Assembly (NCBI RefSeq): GCF_029227915.1 | Contig: NC_079882.1 | Span: 13,476,501-13,540,500, forward strand | DNA length: 64,000 nt | Direction: 5' to 3' | Source: Hydractinia symbiolongicarpus | Lineage: Eukaryota; Cnidaria; Hydrozoa; Anthoathecata; Hydractiniidae | Shown here: positions 50,691 through 61,329 of the stretch, in pieces | Position numbering within the stretch: position 1 is the stretch's first letter | Layout of the letters: every line of letters starts with the position of its first letter | Translations under genes and position numbers: made by a program | The notes under the pieces: model-generated | The model's input: only the letters and a program-made list of their open reading frames with translations | Told to the model about the DNA's origin: nothing | Database searches by the model: none

Positions 50691-51176
50691 ACGACTACTA
50701 CGACGAGAATAAACTGTGTACAGCAAATTTATTACGATATTCCACGCAAAAAACAAGTGTAAAAACAGTAAAACTTACTTTTAGTATTCTTTTTCTTCAC
50801 AATTTATGTATAGATGACACACATATTACACACTATTTCAGAACTGCCCATCAGATAAAAATTCAACAATAAGCTTATTAAACATTATGAATGCCAACTA
50901 TTAATACCTACACAAATCTTTCATTAAAAGTATTATTTCCTTATTATAATTTAACATAACAACTTTAGCCAATTAAGCGAGTTTAATCTGACTCCGGATT
51001 AATAGAAACAAATTTACAATTTACAATACAAAAAATGTAGAGCTAAGTAATTTTTTAGATGATTGAAAAGTTTTTGGCCATAACTTTCGATTGTTTTCTC
51101 TGCTATTATTTTTAACCGTCAGCCGAATCTAACTAAAATCGTTGTTTATTAAACCACTTCACGTGATCATTGTGCA

Positions 51177-54100
51177 TCACTGATGGATGTTAAAAAGTTT
51201 TGCAACACTATTTAAGTCGTCATGCTGTTTTCCATCAGAAATTATTTGACGCGCAACAGGCATTAGTGAAAATATATTCCATAACAAGACTCCGACAATC
51301 TTCTTCTCTTTCATATAAAACACTACTCCTTTCCCAAACTCTTCTTCGTCGCTCGCCGAAGTGGTGACAGTCAACGATGCAACCGGTGATTGTTCAACTG
51401 CCTAAAGTTCCAATATTAACACATGACAGTTCACGTAACGTTCGCACTGCTTCAAGTATGACAAAAACTGATTTTCACTTCACGACGCAACAGAGAGTTT
51501 GCCATCAAAACAGTTTCAAAAATCAAATTTTCTATGACCCGTTCAAGAGAGCAAATAACATGGCATAGAAACTTCTACATCACCAAAAAATACTAACCGC
51601 GGTTAAAGTGAGCAATTAAATCAAAGTAAATACTATTTTTGGCTGATAGCAGAAGTATAATAGCATGGATTTGACATGAATTAACACCATACTGTTTGAA
51701 ATGAAATCATTTCGGATAGTATAGGATTTACTCTTTTTTTACAAAAGTTCAGCTTACTTCTTCTCTTTCAGATGGTATGCTTTCACCAGTGGCTTCTGAA
51801 GCTGCTTTAGGAGTATCTGCAGGTGTTGCCTTTGCCCATACCCCTACAGTTGGCAGAGCACTGTCTACTATTCCAATGGCTTCGAACCCAACCTCCGGAC
51901 CTATATCACTCCTAAGAAAAACAAAAAACAAATTACCACTATCAAGCAATACCTTTGAGGTAACATCGGGTAAATAAAATTAAAAACATTTTTTTGACGC
52001 AAAAAAAGCTTGTGTGACCCGAACTGACACAGCTGAAGACATGCTCCAAAATTTACAGGTTACCAAGTAATGTTTGTCAGCGCACAGTATAATAGCTGGG
52101 TAATAAGCGTACCAAAACATGGATTGATGTTTGTAAACTTTCTTAGCACCAGTCATGTTTTCACCTGCTAACCTTCCGCTAACGACAGCATGGTCGTGAT
52201 GTTCGACACGACGGCGACCAAGATTAATGTCATAGAAACATGACGCGTCACCAGCCTGAAGCAACAACACGCAACTTCATTGAGCTAGGTTTTCATTAAA
52301 TCCACTTAATATGAATGCCAATTCAATATGCTGTAAAGAGAATTATTTCCACTGAGTGCGCAAAGTTTAAACGTCTAAACCTTTTTTCTTCTAAGCGTAA
52401 AATTCGGCAGACAAAAACTATGCTCGAGAATTTCTTTAGGCAGATGGAGGAAATTAGGTCTCGAAGTAGATTTTTTCTAAGAATCCTTTATAATCAAGTT
52501 GGGAGTCATTTCGTTAGTAAAAGCTTCTCAGGTACAACAAATTTTGTTACTCACTACCCAAATGTCTGATCGAGCTTCTAATTCTGCATTCACGCGAAAG
52601 CCGCCATTTTCAGGATCGACCTCTAAACCTGCTGACGATGCTAACTCTATGTTGGGTTCAATACCAACACAGACAACCACGTGATCAGCTACAACCTAAA
52701 CATTCACATTTATTTATCTAAAATCAAAATATTGCGAACAATAGAACTCCAGATGCGTTACCAACAAACCTTGTCTCCATTATCCAATTGAATTTCAACT
52801 TGATTATTTCGACAACATGCCTTTGTGATAGTTCTGTTTGCAACGACATTAACACCCTCTAAAAATCAAATAATCAAATAACGAAACAATTTTATATGTA
52901 TTTGCAATGAATTAAACGGCTTAATGGTAAAAATTCGTATAAACTCCTTCTTAATTTCAACCTGTAGAGTGTTGCAGTTATCTACTGTAAGTGGAAAGGA
53001 ATACAATTTATTTCTCAGTAAATGACTAAACGTTTGAGGAATTATACTAAACTTACGCCAGATGCTAATGCTAATTTTGAAACTTGATGGTAAAATAAGA
53101 AATTTTATGCTTTTTTTCATACCGTTCAAAAGAACTTGTAAATAAAAAAGGCAAGATAAGTGGATATATAAAAAATCTTTTTTTTATTACTAGCTATTGT
53201 AATTGCATAAGGGGTAGAAGGCCTTATTCGTTTCTTAATTCTCTGAGCAGTCAATTTTTAGTCAGTTTTGATCAGATACTTCCGAATTAACAACAAACAG
53301 GTAAAAATTCTTTACTCTGATACTACAATGCAGACTTTACCTTTTTTTACTTTTTTAGTAGTCCATTCACTGAGATAACGTGGCAGTATTTTCGCCATAT
53401 TTCCTAAATAAAAAAAATCCTCTTTGATGGCTTGTTTTCTTCCAATAAATACGAACTGCTTCTAAGACATGAAGAAAGGACAATATTACCATCCTCGCCG
53501 TATATCTGCATCACTTTTTTCTTCTTCTCTGAAATGTAATTGTGTTATGATTATTAAAACTATTTTTTAAATTTAAAGTTTTGGAACATGGTCAGATCTA
53601 AAAAATTGAAATAAATATTTTACACTGCAACAGAAAGAATGGAGGTTGTCTGTTAACTTGTGATCTTTTAAAACTACACGCTCATTATTTAATGCAGGCT
53701 AACTTTACTCACTGTAATCCTACCTGTTGCACTATTAAAGGTCTATTTACTTCCAAAAATCATACCTGTTGCAGCTAAGGCATAAGCCAATTCACTACCA
53801 AGAAATCCGCCACCAACAACAACTATACTATCAGAGGACTTCAATTTCTTATGCAGTTCACGAAAATCTGAAACCTAAATATTTAAGGCAAAAAAATCAC
53901 AAAAAATAATTCAGCTGTTAGTTTTTAAGTTGCCATAATGCGATAAACGGTACAAGAACAAACTTACATTTCTAAACAAAGTTGTACGACGCGAGACATT
54001 TTTCCCAGCTTTTGAAAAAACAGGATGATTTTTCGGTTGACCTCCTATTGTGAAATTAAATTAAAAGTATAGTTGACCTTTGATGACTCGAATATTCGAT

Positions 54101-55996
54101 TACTCAACATTTTTCGAACTTAAATTTTTGGCTTTTATGCACTTCTTTAGGCAAATTTTAAAAATTTATAGATCTTGTAAGTACTTTGTTGGACACCCAG
54201 ACATTTTTGATAATTCGAACTTCCTTCAATAATTTAGGGAAGTGTTTTGTTCCTTAAAAAAGGTTGAATTCTTCAAGAGTCAACTGTATAAAGACGTCAT
54301 AGTGATGTCAGAAAGTTTCACACCTGCCTCATTTTAAGGAATTGCAGCTCAGTGATGTTGAAAGACACGCAGTTGTACTCACAATCAAGATATCAACTTT
54401 AAATTTCTCACCTGTAGCTATAAGAAGTTTTTCGTAACTAATTTTTTCTCCGCTATTTAATGTTACACTGTGCTCCTCTGCATTAATACTTGATACCTTA
54501 AATTAAGAAATAATTATTATTTCATCCTTTATGTTTTTCTCTGCAAGGACAGACAACTTTTCTGAGGATAGTCACTCACCCTTCTGCCGGTCACTACAGC
54601 TACTCCACCATCATCATTTGATGTCAGGTCTTTCGGCTCAGCGTAATATGACTCATCTTCAAAAAATACACTACAAAGTTTACAAGGAAATAATGTTAAC
54701 CCTAAGCTTCCCTCATCTGAAACCAAATAAATATAATTAATGTGCATATCACAAGCTGTTACCTTCGTTCTTTTCCATTCCACGATTTAAACACCAAAGA
54801 ATTTGCCACATCTGGGTTTTCATTAAACCATAATTCTTTCGATAAAGGAGGTCGCATGTAAGGTAACACATTCTCTTCGCCAATAATTAAAATCTAAAAG
54901 TTTGTGTGCATATGAGTGACTTTCTACATTAAAATTTTTACTATAGTTATTTAATTTTAAAATTTACTTAGGCATGAAAGCAAATTAATAACAGACGTTA
55001 CATACACTTGCTGACCAATTTATTCCTGTTCGATCAATAGCAGAAACAAAGTAAATATCAACACACAAAAAATATTTCACAATTTATTTCTAAACTCATT
55101 TTCTTATCTGACTGGGTGGGCATTCTGGATGTAACTGTGTTTTGTCCATGATCTTACCTTTGCATCTTTGTGGTTCTTTTTAATCGCTCTATATGCAGCA
55201 TGAGCTGCTGTACCAGCACCAATAATCAAGTATGGTACACTTTCAGGAGTTTGTATAGGTGGAAAAGGGATCACTTCTGTAAATGAAAATTAACGCACAA
55301 CTTTGTAATTTTGGTTGTTTGTTCATAAAACAAAATAATAGTTACTAATCTTCACCTTACCTGCAGTTTTTGCCTGATCTTCGTCCTGTGAATGTTCTTC
55401 ACTATCAAAGTCCATTTGTCCAACTACTTCAGACTGAAGAAAGTTAATATATGTTACATGAGAAATGCGTCTTTTATGTGTTAACAATTATATTTGTCAA
55501 ATGGCCTCTTTAGCCACAAATGTGTGGCATACCTTTTCTTCTGCGTTTTGCTGGTGATCCTTTTTATCAGGAACATGTTCAGTGTTCGAAAACAAATATG
55601 CCTAAAAAACTTGATATTTACACATAATATAATTAAACAAAAGAGATATGCAGCACAGAGTACACTTCACCACCAAGGTTGCACTGTTGAGATAAGGAAT
55701 TGATAAGAATGTCTAATATTTTAACATAAGCCATGACTTACAGCGGCACAGGTTGCTACTAGAATGCCAGTACCAGCTGCAACAAGTAAAGTGTCTGAAG
55801 ATTGCTTTGTTAAAGAGGACATCTGACGATGACGCAAATTTGACAGAATGACTTGAGTTGTGTTGGGCTTTTTCTTTGACACATGGCTGAGTAATGAGAA
55901 TCTTCGAACTGCAGAAGTGTTGCAGCAATCAGCAACATTTTTTAATGTTTTGCTTTTTATTAAACGTAACATTTTATACACTCGGTCTAAAAACAT
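51177..55996 (-). CDS. AIFM1: apoptosis-inducing factor 1, mitochondrial (16 exons)
   Basis: Sixteen coding exons keep phase: 55742-55996, 55533-55601, 55361-55433, 55158-55276, 54763-54893, 54580-54670, 54412-54496, 53968-54044, 53766-53874, 53490-53528, 53341-53403, 52770-52858, 52555-52695, 52113-52255, 51758-51911 and 51177-51401. Total 1863 bp, 620 residues, close to the 613 of human AIFM1. N-terminus: mitochondrial basic leader, then a membrane helix ([16 protein letters not shown]). FAD-binding [17 protein letters not shown] (about residue 148), [13 protein letters not shown]-binding [16 protein letters not shown] (about 317), then GDASCFYDI and [18 protein letters not shown], and the AIF C-terminal domain [20 protein letters not shown]. 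It is an inner-membrane NADH oxidoreductase needed for respiratory complex assembly that also acts in cell death. The gene appears intact. A pyrimidine-AG just inside the first ATG means the start could instead be the Met near 55972. A MITE sits in one intron. Confidence 0.93.
54070..54290. mobile_element. pogo-like MITE in an AIFM1 intron
   Basis: Ends TATAGTTGAC and GTCAACTGTATA form an inverted pair flanked by TA. Inside are further partly inverted stretches (GACTCGAATATTCG; GATAATTCGAAC). About 220 bp, non-coding. Confidence 0.55.
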
Positions 55997-56062
55997 TTTG
56001 TTACAAAAAAATTAAGTTAGAGATTTCTAGACCTGTACGCGAAATTAATTCACCTTTATTAA

Positions 56063-56736
56063 CCCTATTTGGTCCAGGGTTTTTCGGACATATTATGACG
56101 GGGGAGGGGGGATCCGCCCCCGCCACCCCTTAATAACTTTTCATAGGCTCGTCCAAATTGAATCAAACTTAGCACACTTATATTACGTCACAAAAGGAAC
56201 AAAATGGCAGCAATAAATTCAATTACTTTAGTTCTAGAGCGAATTTTTACATTCTGTTTGAAGTTTTTAAAAGCTAAATAAAAGTTATTTAACATATTTT
56301 CCAGTTTTTACACAGATCGCATTAAAAATTGCTAAAAATTGCCCGGAAATCCGTTTTTTTGATTTTTGGGTAAAATCGGAAAAAATCGGAAAATCGGATT
56401 AATCACGTGACGAAAACATGCAAAATGATTCTTCTTGATGAAACAAAGTTGTGTTGTACGTTTCAAATTCTAACAATAATGCTAACGAGAGTTATTATAT
56501 TTTCCCCATTATAAAGGTTTCATAGAGATTTTTAGGGGCAGTTTGGAGTAATAGCCAATATCAAAGCCTCTGAAAGGTATGGGACCTAAAAATTTGGCAT
56601 GCAGGTGGCTAATAGATCAATATTGAAACTCAGTAAGCATCGAGCCATGCAACATTAAGGAGTTATTAAAAAAAACCGTTGGGGGGGGGGGGGGGCGAAT
56701 CCCCCCCCCCCCCCCCCCCTCCAGGACTGAATAGGG
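56063..56736. mobile_element. TTAA-flanked MITE upstream of AIFM1
   Basis: CCCTATTTGGTCC at the left and GGACTGAATAGGG at the right are inverted ends directly flanked by TTAA (56059-56062 and 56737-56740), the target used by piggyBac-type transposases. 674 bp, non-coding. It holds a G-run/C-run hairpin (about 56683-56720). It lies 67 bp upstream of the first AIFM1 ATG. Confidence 0.7.
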
Positions 56737-56740
56737 TTAA

Positions 56741-57462
56741 GAATGAAAAAAGCTTTTAAGGATAGGGTAGCCCCTTTTGACACTTAGTATATCCAAACAT
56801 GTCTAAATGACAAATTTTATTTCCAAAATATGTGTTCTAAAGACAAATAAATTTCACATAGGATGACGTATTTAATTTAATATAAGGAATTTCCAAGCAG
56901 AAAAAAACTGAGAACACACTCTTTGTTAACTCCCCTCAGCAATTTTTTTTTTTTATTAAAGCATATGACCAAATAGCTTTTATTAAGATCTGCATTGCTT
57001 CACTCCATTTTTTGAAAAAAACTTGCTGCATTCCAAAAATGTAATTTTTTCTCTCAAGTTTACCGTATCCTGAAGACATTAAAAAGCTCAAAGTCAACCA
57101 AAAGTTTGATATCATTTTTCTGGAATCCCTTTACTCAGAATGCAACCTTAAAATTATCTATAAACTCAAATTCCTGCAAAAGAATAAAAAAAAGTTTTTT
57201 TTATTTAAAAATCAAAATAGTACGAATAAATACTTAGTAAAAATGAACATCTCAAATTTTCTGGATCAATAAAAAAGTTAAGTACAAAAAAGAGTAAATT
57301 TGGGTTTATTTAAAATCAATATCTACCATTGTTGAGTAAATTAACAGCATCAGCTTTTGTGTGAATAGTCATTTGTTTTAACAACATTCTAGCAATATTT
57401 TGAAGTACTTAAGGTTAATAACAGCTACAAACTGTAAGGTACAATCAATAACTAGTTTTAAC
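56741..57462. other. intergenic between AIFM1 and TARBP1-type exon
   Basis: AT-rich; presumably 3' untranslated region of the TARBP1-type gene in its right part. No other feature recognised. Confidence 0.4.
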
Positions 57463-57596
57463 TTAAAGCATGTGCTGTTTGCAATATTCCCACACCATAA
57501 TGGCTCCACTGATATGAACATTCAACGATCTGATAACTCCAAACTGTGGGATCTCAACACAGTCGTCTAAATGTTGGATTACATCAACCGGAATGC
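57463..57596 (-). CDS. TARBP1: last exon of a TARBP1-type tRNA 2'-O-methyltransferase
   Basis: Preceded by a TTTTTAG acceptor. The exon encodes [12 protein letters not shown], then [18 protein letters not shown] and [14 protein letters not shown] to TAA at 57463-57465. This is the final SpoU (SPOUT) motif of the TARBP1/Trm3 family, which binds S-adenosylmethionine in a knot and methylates the ribose of G18 in tRNA. The preceding exon, which should encode the LLLGNE-type motif, was not found in the window, so the next intron is long or continues past 64000. Related SpoU proteins share part of this motif; the WEY ending favours TARBP1. Confidence 0.7.
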
Positions 57597-59199
57597 CTAA
57601 AAATATAATTAAAATGTGTAAATACCGTGCTTCATCTATTTAACATCCTAATCCTTTTTAATGCCTTTTCCTAATTACCGCCCACACTAAATGCTAAATT
57701 AAAATAAATGCTCTGTTCCGTTTAACTCCCCTTCTTCTATTAAGGATATGGTATACCTTTTGACATGCTCAAAAGGTATGGGGTACCATACCACACCATT
57801 TTTTCAAATCACGGTTTTTTACAGCGATAGTACATCATAGTTTATTTATTCATTCATGCATCACTTAGAAAGCACTTTTAAATCCCTATTAAATGGTATG
57901 AAAATAATTTGAAAATATTCTAAAAAATATAGAAACATTTTTGAAGCACACCCTGCCTACTACTTTGTTGCCAACTCTTATTCTATGTTGTTTAGAATCG
58001 TGATAGATTACGTAAAAACATTTTCTACTTATTTTCCAAAAGCTCCCTGTTTTTTGATTTATTTTACTTTTTAAAAAAATGCCTTTTTAACTTAAACTTT
58101 CGTCTTTAGGATGTAATATTTAGAAAATAGTTTAGAAAATTGTTTTCAGATGAACACGTCAAATTCGGCAACTTAAAATGTAAATTTACTATGCATAAAA
58201 ACATTATTGCGTATGCCATAGAAATCAAACTAAAATTGTTTTTAAAAACAATGTCGATTGTCGGAAGCAAGTTTTTTTGGTTGAAATTGGTCATTTTTTA
58301 TGAAAATAAACGATACTGATACTTTTCATTATTTTGAAAAATAATACTCATGAGGGTGAAACCTATTAAAAAAATTTACACTCCCATTTAATTTAAAGGT
58401 GTGAAAAAACGATCAGAGAAAAAGTTATTTAGATACTTTACAGTTTGAAAAATAAATCAATAATATTACCATGGGAAGTTTATTGATTCTGCAGTATAAA
58501 TTGGTAATAAATTCTTTTCTCGATTTTTTAATACAAAATAAGGAAGTGGTCACCCTAGCCCCATGGATTTTTGTCTTTTCGATATGAGAGACGACGGCGA
58601 AAATTACCCTGGTATCGATGAGTGTTTTTGGCCAATAATGGTAACTATGTAATCCTTGTTCATTAACAATATTAACAATATATTTTTTCTACCTACAAAG
58701 AAACAATATAACCTAAATATAATAGAACTACGAAAACGTTTGTTATATATGAACATCTGCAACTTTACAAACAAGTTCCATATCAGGCATCTCCACTCAT
58801 CTTTTTATCTGGTGAGATCGAGATCCGCGAAAATACATAAAATCATTCTTCGCAACAAACTAAAATCTTGCAGGCACATACCCAACACTGTCAAACTATA
58901 CTTGTTGTTCTTCTTTTTTGCCAATAGCTCCGCTAACTGGAGTAAAAACTGCAACATTCTCTACCTATAACTCCTGTGGCTCTGAAAACTGTAAATAAAC
59001 CTTTTACAATTTTGATTATGTCTTCTTCTTAGACTTTTCATTCATTCCATTAACCTTTTTTAAAGAAATCTCACTATAACATCGAGCTTGTTGGTTGAAC
59101 ACCCTCACATCAAAATATGCCCTCTGTCCATAGCACCCCAGACTGCAATATTAAAATGGGCTTCGTCTTGTCGATTGTCGGAAGCTATTCTCTTGTTAA
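57597..59199. other. presumed intron of the TARBP1-type gene
   Basis: AT-rich. A hairpin ATACCTTTTGA/TCAAAAGGTAT is at 57753-57779. No exon recognised. Confidence 0.4.
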
Positions 59200-60704
59200 T
59201 AGTTAGAGACCTGGTTCTGCTCCAACATCCTTGCATACTTCAGATACGAACTGGGCAGTGATATATTTGACTTCTTTGTGTCGTCTTGCAATAAATCCAC
59301 CAGTGTGGCAGCTTAATGCAAGCTGCACAGTGAATGATGAACTATATGCACACAATTCTGGCGATCTAGTGAGTGGTAGGTTGTACCTCAAGCAGATAGC
59401 ATTCCAGGACAATCTTTTGTCTAATGTAAATCTGTATCGTTTTATTGGCAAAGCAGTCAGCCAGTTATACGACCTGCTTTCTGTGGAGCAATCAATTGTT
59501 TAGAATCTATGATTGGCTCACACGTGCTTAGCTTTTACAGATTCCAACCTTTCTTCGTTTTGTTTTCTTTTAGCTACTTGAATCCCATTCTTGATCTTGC
59601 TATACAAAAACATCATTTGAAAATGTTTTTGTTACTTGTATGGAGTTGTTATATTCTATTTGGCAAAGTGTAACCGGATTATTCACACCTTTACTAACAT
59701 ACTACTTTGGAAGTAGGAATAACACTAAACGCCCATAGATATATTGATCTAAGCATTCGCCTCTATTCGTCTGCGTCAACTTCAGAGAGTCCACAAGCTC
59801 CCTTTGTTGCGGCTGCACATTTCTTTACAAAACCAAGTCTACTTTCGTCAAACATGGTTTCGTGTGCGAAATTTATTGGCCCTTCACGTAATAGATATTC
59901 ATCTCTTGGCTTCGCTTTAGAACGTTTCACCACCAACATTTTCATGGTATCACCATTCAGGTTACTATCTTTTCCAGCTTTGCTGAGTGATTTAAGAGCC
60001 GCATTAACTTTCCCATTCCTCATGTAGAAAACGTTTTAGTAAGGTATTTTTTATCATTGTAAATCCTTCTTGGAGGAGTTCTGTCAGCTCTCCTCTTTCT
60101 TATTAATCTAATCTTGTTTCGAAATTGCTTTATTCTGTTGAGCACTAGTTTTGTTCGAACTCTTTTGAAGAAGTAGTGCAGGCATACACTTTTTCAATGT
60201 GTTTTCATTACTAACGTCGGTGGACCAATCTAATAACAAAGATTTCATAATTCGAATGTAATGTTCTTCTAAAGCTCCTGTAGAAAGTTGGAATAAGTTT
60301 TTTCTCCAGCAACAAATATCATGATAAGTTCGTCAATATGGTTTTTCACCGTTTGTTTTATCTACCCATGACGTGATACTTGGTTGCATTACAACAGCTT
60401 CTTGATGTAGAAATTTCATGCCTCTCTTCATCTTATTGGTCTGGTACAATAATGTAACTTTATTTAAAGTGTTATAGGCTACTGGCCCATAGTTTGGATT
60501 AATTCTGTAGAAAGAGGTTTTACTTCTAGTATCAGCCACAGTTGATATCTCTCTAGCCTTGTTACTATTTATCACATTGTTTTTAACGTCTGATGTAGTA
60601 GATTGAGGATTCACTTGCAACCATAGGTTTGCTGCCATTAGTTTACAAAAAACATAGCAAAAAATTAAGCAGCGGGTGGTTATCTTGAGAAAATACCTTT
60701 GCAA
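59200..60704 (-). mobile_element. degenerate retroelement coding remnant
   Basis: Minus-strand fragments in order: 60704-60333 (LMAANLWLQVNPQS, NKAREISTVADTRSK), about 60330-60060 (CCWRKNLFQLSTGALEEHYI), 60023-59763 (RNGKVNAALKSLSKAGKDSN, KPRDEYLLREGPINFAHE) and 59505-59203 (ITGWLTALPIKRYRFTLDKR, then LALSCHTGGFIARRHKEV). This order of domains is typical of a family of reverse-transcriptase-encoding elements common in marine invertebrates, where the RT lies between the last two blocks. Here the RT core is missing and stops abound. Same strand as TARBP1, probably inside its intron. Confidence 0.55.
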
Positions 60705-61149
60705 AAAATAAATAACTGCATGCTATTTTCGAATGAATTGCTTCTCAGTTGTTTCAATAACTTACAAACAGTTGAAAAAAACTTTTTCAGATTTCTGAAA
60801 CTGTAAACTGAAAGAAAACTGAAAGAAACTGAATAGAACTATCGTCACAACTATCTGCAAAGAAAGACATCGACCATAATAAGATCGCTCACTGGCTGCG
60901 GGCAAAAATTCCCTTTGAACTCACAAGAAAAGCTGTGTTATGCATACGTGGTTCACAAAGCATTAGAAATTCAAAAAATTAGAAAAAAAGGCTAATTTAA
61001 GGAATTAATGACGGCTACTTTGAAACTGATCAACAACGAAAAAGATAAGTTACCACAAACAGGAGAAACAAAAGTTGAAAAACCCGACAAAAGCGATCCT
61101 GTTAAAGCAATCCAAAGAAGATTTGAAACATGACTTTTTTCCTTCATTT

Positions 61150-61300
61150 TTTAACCTTTTTTGAATAACACATATTTTTTTATTTTCTGCTGGATATTTT
61201 CTCTGAATAGCCCATACTACACAAGAAGGAATCACTTTCCCACCCCTTTTCCCAATCGGCTGTATATCCACTGAACAGTTTATAACCAGCGTAATGGTAA
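61150..61300 (-). pseudogene. P2RX7-type C-terminal domain fragment (possible)
   Basis: Minus strand GKRGGKVIPSCVVWAIQRKY resembles the conserved RKVIPSCVV..IR..YP core of the zinc-binding cytoplasmic domain of P2X7-like receptors, a domain that is also spread by transposons in invertebrates. The surrounding frame shows nothing else of a receptor. Confidence 0.3.
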
Positions 61301-61329
61301 GACCTATATATAAAAATAAGGGAGGCATT

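Noticed and set aside
50491-50756. Poly-leucine and poly-cysteine open frames
   Set aside because: They are translations of the AAC/ATA minisatellite.
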